NCBI RefSeq assembly: GCF_030439915.1
Contig: NZ_JAQFJG010000001.1
Coordinates: forward strand, 186,001-250,000
DNA from: Streptococcus sp. SPS1
GTDB lineage: Bacteria; Bacillota; Bacilli; Lactobacillales; Streptococcaceae
Length of the DNA: 64,000 nucleotides
Direction of reading: 5' to 3'
Shown here: in pieces, positions 56,587 to 64,000 of the stretch
Layout: the number at the start of each line of letters is the position of its first letter
How positions within the stretch are numbered: the stretch's first letter is position 1
Position numbers and translations under genes: made by a program
The notes under the pieces: model-generated
Databases searched by the model: none
Seen by the model: only the letters and a program-made list of their open reading frames with translations
What the model was told of the DNA's origin: nothing

Positions 56587-57468
56587 TTATAAAATTGTAA
56601 CGGATTCTTGCGGTGCTTCAAATCCTGGTGCTGAATCAAACGTTTCTGTAGCTGGTGTTGGAGCCAAAGGATGTACTGGAGCTACTTCTGGTTCTTCGTA
56701 CATTGGACCAACTGGATGAGCAGGCTCTTCTTCCATTTGAGGACTCACTACAGGAGTTGGATTTTCCACTTCCTGTTTAGCCTGAGCTTCAAATTCAGCC
56801 AATTCTTTATTGGCTGCCTCAATACGAGCTTGTAACTCTGCCATTTCTGCTTGAGAGAACTGACGTGTCATATCAATTGGTTCTTCCTCAATTGGAGCTG
56901 GAATCGGTTCTCCAAGTACTTCGCTAACCACTTCTTTAAAAGCTTCATCACTGGTTTGAAGATAAGTAGCTGTTGGACGGAGAATGTCTTCCCAATCTGA
57001 AGACTCAACAATAGCCAACTGACTCTCAATTGTAGATTTGAGACGTTGGTGGAAGACACGGCTCTTGTTCTTCAATTCTTCTGTTTCAACAGCAACTTTC
57101 TTAGCATTATCTGTTGCTTGACGAAGAATCTCGTTTGCCTTATATTTAGCTTCTTCCAACAAGCGTTGGGCATCCTGCTCTGCTTGGTGAACGATATTGT
57201 TTGAACGTTCATGTGCCGCTTGTTTCACTCGCTCAGCTGTGTCTTGGGCAATCAATACAGACTGACTCAATGAATCTTTCATTTCGTCAAAGTAAGACAA
57301 ACGCTCTTCTAAACTCTTAATACGCAAATCTTTATCATGATTCGCACGAACAAGATCTTCGTAATCACGAACCACAATATCTAAAAATTCATCGACTTCT
57401 TCTGGATCAAAGCCTCTGAATCGAGTTCCAAAGGTTTTGTCCTTTATTTCTAATGATGTAATTGGCAT
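56587..57468 (-). CDS. divIVA: cell division protein DivIVA
   Basis: 293 residues from ATG 57468, with AGGAA just upstream and the canonical start MPITSLEIKDKTF. N-terminal membrane-binding domain (FGTRFRGFDPEEVDEFLD), long coiled coil to about 165, then a Pro/Glu-rich tail. Longer than the roughly 262 residues I recall for pneumococcus. Marks septum and poles. Last gene of the division operon. Confidence 0.94.
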   Translation of the reverse strand: MPITSLEIKDKTFGTRFRGFDPEEVDEFLDIVVRDYEDLVRANHDKDLRIKSLEERLSYFDEMKDSLSQSVLIAQDTAERVKQAAHERSNNIVHQAEQDAQRLLEEAKYKANEILRQATDNAKKVAVETEELKNKSRVFHQRLKSTIESQLAIVESSDWEDILRPTATYLQTSDEAFKEVVSEVLGEPIPAPIEEEPIDMTRQFSQAEMAELQARIEAANKELAEFEAQAKQEVENPTPVVSPQMEEEPAHPVGPMYEEPEVAPVHPLAPTPATETFDSAPGFEAPQESVTIL

Positions 57469-57476
57469 TCTATTCC

Positions 57477-58262
57477 TCACTTACTTAATAATAACTGGAC
57501 GGTTATTTTTTTCTTCTCTTTTTTCGTTTGTCCCTTATCTTGAAGTAATCTCAAGCGACCAAATTTTCTCACACTAATCAAGTCTCCAACTTGAACAGTG
57601 TAATCTGATTTGTCTACCACATGATAATTTACTTGGACAAGTTTCTTCTCAATCAACTGGTTTGCTTGATTCCTAGATAGTTTCAAAACATTTGATAAAA
57701 GAACATCTAATCGAAAACTAGACACAGATAAATCCAGCTCTCGGTACTGCTCTATCTTATCTATTTTCTCGGTGAAAGGACGTTCCTCCAGCGAAACGGG
57801 TATACGGCCAATTTTCTTTAATCCATCTTGAAAGAGAAGAAGAAATTGCTGATTGACCATAATCTGCGCCCGTTCTTCATCTACTAGGATATCTCCAAAA
57901 AGTTTCCGTTCAATCCCTAATTGATTGATGACTGTACCTAAAATTTTAGCATGCGTCAACTGTTCAAATTTATTGGAATACACAATTTCCTGGAGAGATA
58001 TTTCAAAATCTGAAAATTCTGGTTGGAAATAATCTGGGTATAATAAAATCCGAACATACTCACTCGAGACGAATTCCCCACTACTGCTACAAGCAAGACC
58101 ATAAGTTTTGGCCAAAATCTTTAATAGCTTCTCCTGATGAGGATTGATAAAAGGAGTTAAAAAAGGAGCATAGCTATCTTCTACCTTCTTTATCCATTCC
58201 ATTCCCTTGTCAAGAAATGGACGATCTTCTATGGAGAAATGCTGATAAATCCCTTTATTCAT
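57477..58262 (-). CDS. ylmH: YlmH, S4-domain RNA-binding protein of the division cluster
   Basis: 261 residues from ATG 58262, which overlaps the ylmG stop (ATGA). C-terminal S4 domain (RLDVLLSNVLKLSRNQANQLIEKKLVQVN). Family members bind ribosome-related RNA; a role in stalled ribosome rescue has been described for Firmicute YlmH. Confidence 0.9.
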   Translation of the reverse strand: MNKGIYQHFSIEDRPFLDKGMEWIKKVEDSYAPFLTPFINPHQEKLLKILAKTYGLACSSSGEFVSSEYVRILLYPDYFQPEFSDFEISLQEIVYSNKFEQLTHAKILGTVINQLGIERKLFGDILVDEERAQIMVNQQFLLLFQDGLKKIGRIPVSLEERPFTEKIDKIEQYRELDLSVSSFRLDVLLSNVLKLSRNQANQLIEKKLVQVNYHVVDKSDYTVQVGDLISVRKFGRLRLLQDKGQTKKEKKKITVQLLLSK

Positions 58263-58521
58263 CCTATCATCGCCAGAAAACGCACTAGGTTTTCTCCTAA
58301 AAATCGAACCAAAACAATCGCAACCCAAACAGATAAATCAAGACCCGCTATCTGTAAAGGCAGGCGTTGCAAGGGAGCAAGCACTGGTTTTACCAATGCT
58401 ACAATCCAACGCCCCAAACTTGATTCGTAGGCGCCTGGAAACCAAGACATGACAGCAAAGGCCACCAAAATCAGGGAGTAAATATCCACTGCATTATAAA
58501 TCATACGAATTAAAAAAATCA

Positions 58522-58522
<1 letters not shown>
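58259..58522 (-). CDS. ylmG: YlmG/YggT membrane protein
   Basis: 87 residues, two membrane helices with LILVAFAVMSWFPG and LAPLQRLPLQIAGLDLS, YggT family. Accessory membrane protein in the division cluster. One-nt overlap with sepF. Confidence 0.92.
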
Positions 58523-59070
<548 letters not shown>

Positions 59071-59742
59071 CTACTTAAAAAATGCTGTACCTATACGAAC
59101 AAAGGTGGAACCGAATTGAATCGCTTCTTTATAATCACGACTCATTCCCATACTTAACTCGGTCATAGGCATATTTGGAATTTGTTTCTCTTGAATTTCT
59201 CTTTGCAAATCTTGAGTCGCCTTGAAAATCTCTTTCAACTGCTCACTGCTAGCCTCAAAAGGTGCCATCGTCATTAAACCAACATATTCAATCTTATCTA
59301 GTCTGGCTAACTCTGGCAAGATTTCCAGCAGTTCCTCTCTCGAAAATCCGTGTTTACTTTCTTCTTTAGAAATATTTACTTGAAGGAAACACTTGATGAC
59401 TCGGTCACTTCTTTTTTGTATTTCCTCTGCTAGCTTGACGGAATCCAAGGCATGGAAATAATCGACAAATTGTATGACATCTTTCACCTTACGTCTTTGC
59501 AAGGTACCAATCAAATGCCAAGTCACATCTCGATCTTTTAAAGCTTCATATTTTTCCAGAAACTTATCTACACGATTTTCACCGATATGATGAACACCTA
59601 GCGGAAGCAAGGCTTCCGCTGTCGGTACATCTACATACTTGGTAACTGCAATGACAGAGACTGAACCACTCTCTCGATGAGCATTCAGACTAGCCTCTGC
59701 AACTTCTCGAAAAACAAGTTCTGTATTTTCTTTTACATTCAT
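59071..59742 (-). CDS. ylmE: YggS-family pyridoxal phosphate homeostasis protein
   Basis: 223 residues. VIAVTKYVDV holds the PLP lysine, HHIGENRVDKF and SMGMSRDYKEAIQFGSTFVRIG bind the phosphate. Manages B6 and amino acid balance. 4 nt after ftsZ stop. Confidence 0.94.
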   Translation of the reverse strand: MNVKENTELVFREVAEASLNAHRESGSVSVIAVTKYVDVPTAEALLPLGVHHIGENRVDKFLEKYEALKDRDVTWHLIGTLQRRKVKDVIQFVDYFHALDSVKLAEEIQKRSDRVIKCFLQVNISKEESKHGFSREELLEILPELARLDKIEYVGLMTMAPFEASSEQLKEIFKATQDLQREIQEKQIPNMPMTELSMGMSRDYKEAIQFGSTFVRIGTAFFK

Positions 59743-59746
59743 TTAC

Positions 59747-61009
<1,263 letters not shown>

Positions 61010-61022
61010 TTATTTTTCCTCT

Positions 61023-62396
61023 TTATTCGTCAAACATGCTTCCGATCAAGCCACGGAAACGATCTGCTAATTTCGGTTTATTTTGTGAAGCTTGTTGGAA
61101 ATCCGCCATTGGTTCTGTAGGCGCCACCGGCTCTACTTCTGGAGCAGGAGCTGGTTGAACAGGCGTTGATTGTACAAACTGTGCTGTTTTCTGAATCATT
61201 CCTCCAAAACTAATTGGTTGATGAGTCAGAGCAACCTCACCCTTGACTGCTCTTTGAGCCAAAAGATTGACTTCTGTCAATTGTCCAGCGAATTCCGATA
61301 GACTAATCACATGCGCAAAGGCTGGATTGCGAATACCAACTTGGTTTGGAACATAGAGTTTGACACGAACGCCAAAGACTTCTTGAGCCAATTCTACCAT
61401 ACCCGGTAAAATAGCATTTCCACCGATCAAGACAATGCCACCAGGGAGGTCCAATAGACGTCTTCTATCTAATTCTTGCTTAATTTGTTCAAGGATGTGC
61501 TTGATTCGTGCAGAAATAATTTCTGACAAGTAGGCTTCCGTCACTTCGACTGCTTCTACTTCTCCAATAACTTCTACTTGGAAGGTTTCTTTGCTTGCAA
61601 GAGGAGGGTAAGCCTCTCCATAGTTTAATTTCAAACCTTCAGCCAACTTCTGAGAAGTTTTCAAGACTTTAGAGATATCCTTAGTTACATAATCTCCGCC
61701 TTCTTGAAGAATATTGGTGAACTGAAGTTCTTGGTTACGGATTGTAGCGACAGTCGTTTGACCTGCCCCCATATCAATCACTGTAGCACCAAATTCACGT
61801 TCACCTTCATTCAAAACTGATTGAACCATTGCTAGTGGCGAAATAATAATATTTTCAACCTGAACACCTGCACGCTCAACCGTCTTACGCAAATTATGCA
61901 AGATAGTACGAGGACCTGTATAAAGCAAGCCACGCATTTCAAGGCGAACCCCCATCATGCCACGTGGGTCACGAATCCCTTGGAAACCATCCACAATAAA
62001 TTCTTCAGGAATAAAGGTAATGACTTCACGGTCAGGTGTCATACTTTTTGTCAAAGCTGATTTGACAACATTTTCAATATCTTGATCCGTAATTTCCTTG
62101 GTATCAGATGTTACTGGAATCATCCCTTGAGTTGGTTCTACCTGCAGAAGATTACCAGGCAAGCCGACATTCACTGACTTAATCGAAATGCCTGCCTTTT
62201 CTTCTGCTTGGGAAATAGCTGATTTGATAGCAGTTGCTGCTGCATCAATATCAACAATAATTCCATCCTTTACACCTTTACTTTTGGCATTACTCACGCC
62301 AATTACATTTAATTCACCATTTCTCTGCTCGGCTACAAGCACCTTGACAGAGCTTGTTCCAATATCTAGACCTGTAAAAAAGCCTTCTCTAGCCAT
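61023..62396 (-). CDS. ftsA: cell division protein FtsA
   Basis: 457 residues, actin fold: TGLDIGTSSVKVLV (phosphate 1), ATVIDMGAGQTTVA (phosphate 2), GGIVLIGGNAILPG (adenosine), and a C-terminal membrane-targeting helix (DRFRGLIGSMFDE). Anchors FtsZ. First gene of the ftsA-ftsZ-ylmE-sepF-ylmG-ylmH-divIVA run. Confidence 0.98.
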   Translation of the reverse strand: MAREGFFTGLDIGTSSVKVLVAEQRNGELNVIGVSNAKSKGVKDGIIVDIDAAATAIKSAISQAEEKAGISIKSVNVGLPGNLLQVEPTQGMIPVTSDTKEITDQDIENVVKSALTKSMTPDREVITFIPEEFIVDGFQGIRDPRGMMGVRLEMRGLLYTGPRTILHNLRKTVERAGVQVENIIISPLAMVQSVLNEGEREFGATVIDMGAGQTTVATIRNQELQFTNILQEGGDYVTKDISKVLKTSQKLAEGLKLNYGEAYPPLASKETFQVEVIGEVEAVEVTEAYLSEIISARIKHILEQIKQELDRRRLLDLPGGIVLIGGNAILPGMVELAQEVFGVRVKLYVPNQVGIRNPAFAHVISLSEFAGQLTEVNLLAQRAVKGEVALTHQPISFGGMIQKTAQFVQSTPVQPAPAPEVEPVAPTEPMADFQQASQNKPKLADRFRGLIGSMFDE

Positions 62397-62477
62397 TACA
62401 TCGCATCCTCTCTATCTTCCAAGTTTCGCACTTCGTATTATTCCATAGCTAAACATAGGCATAGCTATTCACAGAAT

Positions 62478-62486
62478 ATTATAACA
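62478..62486 (-). promoter_or_regulatory. extended -10 promoter of ftsA operon
   Basis: Minus strand TGTTATAAT, 81 nt before the ftsA start; the -35 is weak. The leader holds no clear hairpin. Confidence 0.6.
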
Positions 62487-62595
62487 CAAAAAATCTAATT
62501 GTGCTTAGTTTTTTCCTAAATTTACTTGCTATTTTTTCACTTTTGCTCATCAACTTTTTTTATTTTCCAAACAAATTATAAAAAATCAGATTTAT

Positions 62596-62627
62596 GAAAA
62601 AAGAAAGCTCATTTCTAAGCTTTCTTT
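62596..62627 (-). terminator. terminator of the YwaF-like gene
   Basis: AAGAAAGCT / AGCTTTCTT stem with TTTTTT on the minus strand; overlaps the end of the coding region. Confidence 0.75.
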
Positions 62628-63319
62628 GCAATCATTTTTTCTGCTTCTTGTTCTAAAAATAGTTCCAAGATTTTCTTTGTCAACGTAATGGCTGCCGACA
62701 AAGCCAGAGAAACGATTAAATAATTAGCTACTAAGCCATGATCTCCAACCAATGGTGGTTTTGTCAGGAATCCGTAATCTCCACCTGTTACTAAATTGAC
62801 CACAAAAATCAAGGCATTTAGTCCAAAGGTCATGAGAAAAATTCCCTTCACATCCAGCAATCGCGCATTATACTGTCTCAATAGATAAACTAGAGAGTTC
62901 CCCAAGAGTGCTAAATGCCCAAAGATAAAGGACAAAATCGCAATATGGGGGAAAGGATAGGCATCTGGCACTGGATAAACAAAGGCTGCTAATGTCCCAA
63001 ATGTTCCTAGCAATGCAAAATACTGCCTATATTTAGACTGACCAGGAAGCAAGAGCACCACAAACATAGCCATACGGCAATGGTAAAAGGGTAAACTTTC
63101 TGACAGTGGCATATGATTGACCCAATACCAGCCATAAAGGAGGATCAACTGAACTGCCTGCAAGATTTGGAAAAATCGTTGGTAGGCCTTCTTTTCACGA
63201 TAGCGATAGGCTGTATAAAAGGTCAAGGCTAAGAGCGTAAATAGGCTAACATACCAAAAAAGATCAAACTTGGGTGGCTCGCTTGCCTGAGTCGTAAAGA
63301 AAATATCCCATAAATTCAT
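62615..63319 (-). CDS. YwaF/TIGR02206-like integral membrane protein
   Basis: 234 residues, six to seven membrane helices. Family-typical HMPLSESLPFYHCRMAMF and GHLALLGNSLVYLL. Function unknown. Positioned between the NUDIX gene and ftsA. Confidence 0.78.
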   Translation of the reverse strand: MNLWDIFFTTQASEPPKFDLFWYVSLFTLLALTFYTAYRYREKKAYQRFFQILQAVQLILLYGWYWVNHMPLSESLPFYHCRMAMFVVLLLPGQSKYRQYFALLGTFGTLAAFVYPVPDAYPFPHIAILSFIFGHLALLGNSLVYLLRQYNARLLDVKGIFLMTFGLNALIFVVNLVTGGDYGFLTKPPLVGDHGLVANYLIVSLALSAAITLTKKILELFLEQEAEKMIAKKA

Positions 63320-63409
63320 CTAGTCTTCCTCATAATTCAAAATTTTCCTGCATATTATTATACCATGCTATTTGTCAAAAATGGATTTAGAAATACGATA
63401 ATCATCTTC

Positions 63410-64000
63410 TTAGTCAAGATATTGCCCCCTATGACCTTGATAAACCTGCCAAAGAATCTCTATTTGCTCCTTGGTAATGCGTTTTTCAGATAAGGCTGGC
63501 AGTTGATCAATGGCAAAAAATTGAAGGTCTGCAATTTCTTGATTTTCTTGGAATTGTCCATCGAGAAACTTACATTCAAAAACAAACTTTGCATATTGTT
63601 TACTCTGTAGTTGGAAACGATTGGTATCAAAAACAGCTAGTAGTCTTTCAACTTTGGCTTTAAAACCGGTTTCTTCTTCAATTTCCTTGAGAATATTTTC
63701 TGTTGGAGAATAGCCAACCTCACCAAAGCCACCTGGCAAAGCCCAACTATCCTCTCCTTGTCCCCTAACCAGACAAATCTTTTCGTCCTCAACAATCCAA
63801 GCACGGACGTCCATTAACGGAGTTGCATAAGCAGAAGTTGGCTTCAAGACTTCTGCCACTTCTTCGGAATCAAGGTCTGATGCTTGATTCAACATTTCAG
63901 ATAAAAGGTCTCGCAAGTCTTCGTAGCGCTCACGGTCAAACGGATCTTTTGTAAAGGTTAATCCAGTATCTGTAATGGCAATCATTCTTTGCAAATACTT
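63410..64000 (-). CDS. NUDIX hydrolase, 5' end outside window
   Basis: 197 codons visible. The frame is open to the window edge, reading KYLQRMIAITDTGLTF, which belongs to the Nudix N-terminal helical domain, so the true start lies beyond 64000 rather than at TTG 63994. NUDIX box GGFGEVGYSPTENILKEIEEETGF-like, with K in place of the usual R before E. Predicted to hydrolyse an ADP-sugar or similar nucleoside diphosphate. Confidence 0.85.
   Translation of the reverse strand, partial: KYLQRMIAITDTGLTFTKDPFDRERYEDLRDLLSEMLNQASDLDSEEVAEVLKPTSAYATPLMDVRAWIVEDEKICLVRGQGEDSWALPGGFGEVGYSPTENILKEIEEETGFKAKVERLLAVFDTNRFQLQSKQYAKFVFECKFLDGQFQENQEIADLQFFAIDQLPALSEKRITKEQIEILWQVYQGHRGQYLD

Overview
The window is chromosomal DNA of a low-GC Gram-positive coccus of the Streptococcus mitis/pneumoniae group. 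The evidence is gene content and order that I recognise from pneumococcus (murT-gatD; truA; cmk; thrS; relA; pepO; psaBCA-tpx; gpmA; ileS; divIVA-ylmHG-sepF-ylmE-ftsZA), three exact-length 107-bp RUP elements, a complete BOX element, and extended -10 (TGnTATAAT) promoters. An SNF2 helicase gene next to the flavoprotein reductase gene, a siderophore-type ABC operon, a long DivIVA and two small cassettes suggest a mitis-type relative rather than a reference pneumococcus; that is inference from memory of gene order.

Layout. 1-6.7 kb: truncated SNF2 helicase, then har-like disulfide reductase, murT-gatD (lipid II amidation) and pepQ. 6.7-21 kb: mostly minus-strand housekeeping (vitamin B6-type uptake and kinase, truA, an MFS transporter, phnA, cmk, galE and a glycosyltransferase, an amino-acid oxidase, Nif3, trmK, a P-type ATPase), with a divergent ferredoxin and a plsC-like acyltransferase. 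21.8-25.4 kb: four-gene iron-chelate ABC operon with a serine esterase. 25.4-27.2 kb: cadD with an upstream leader ORF and operator-like palindrome in a patchwork of repeats, then rpsO. 27.4-38.5 kb: T-box controlled thrS, a two-component system, a lipase-like protein, regulators (Rrf2, PsaR), dtd and relA. 38.6-48.2 kb: small secreted protein, MBL hydrolase, pepO, the RiPP-like cassette, and the manganese transporter psaBCA with tpx. 48.3-64 kb: FtsX-type ABC exporter, gpmA, T-box controlled ileS, the complete division cluster divIVA to ftsA, a YwaF-like membrane protein and a NUDIX hydrolase cut by the window edge.

Most notable is an AT-rich cassette of about 2.95 kb at 42.0-45.0 kb between pepO and psaB. 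It encodes a 19-residue peptide (too short for normal gene callers), an attenuator hairpin, a ThiF/MccB-like adenylating enzyme with an N-terminal recognition-type domain, and an MFS exporter. This is the architecture of microcin C / pantocin-type peptide antibiotics, but the peptide ends in Glu-Gly and not in the Asn of known MccA peptides. The cassette lies between direct copies of about 34 bp of DNA from upstream of psaB.

The second cassette (about 0.93 kb, 13.0-13.9 kb) carries a lone PD-(D/E)XK-type nuclease. It sits inside the 3' end of a glycosyltransferase gene and supplies a replacement 3' end, while the old 3' end remains as a relic on the far side between 42-bp perfect direct repeats. 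Other regulatory points: apparently leaderless promoters for murT and the ferredoxin, a cre-like site, and a RUP that supplies the last codons and stop of a gene.
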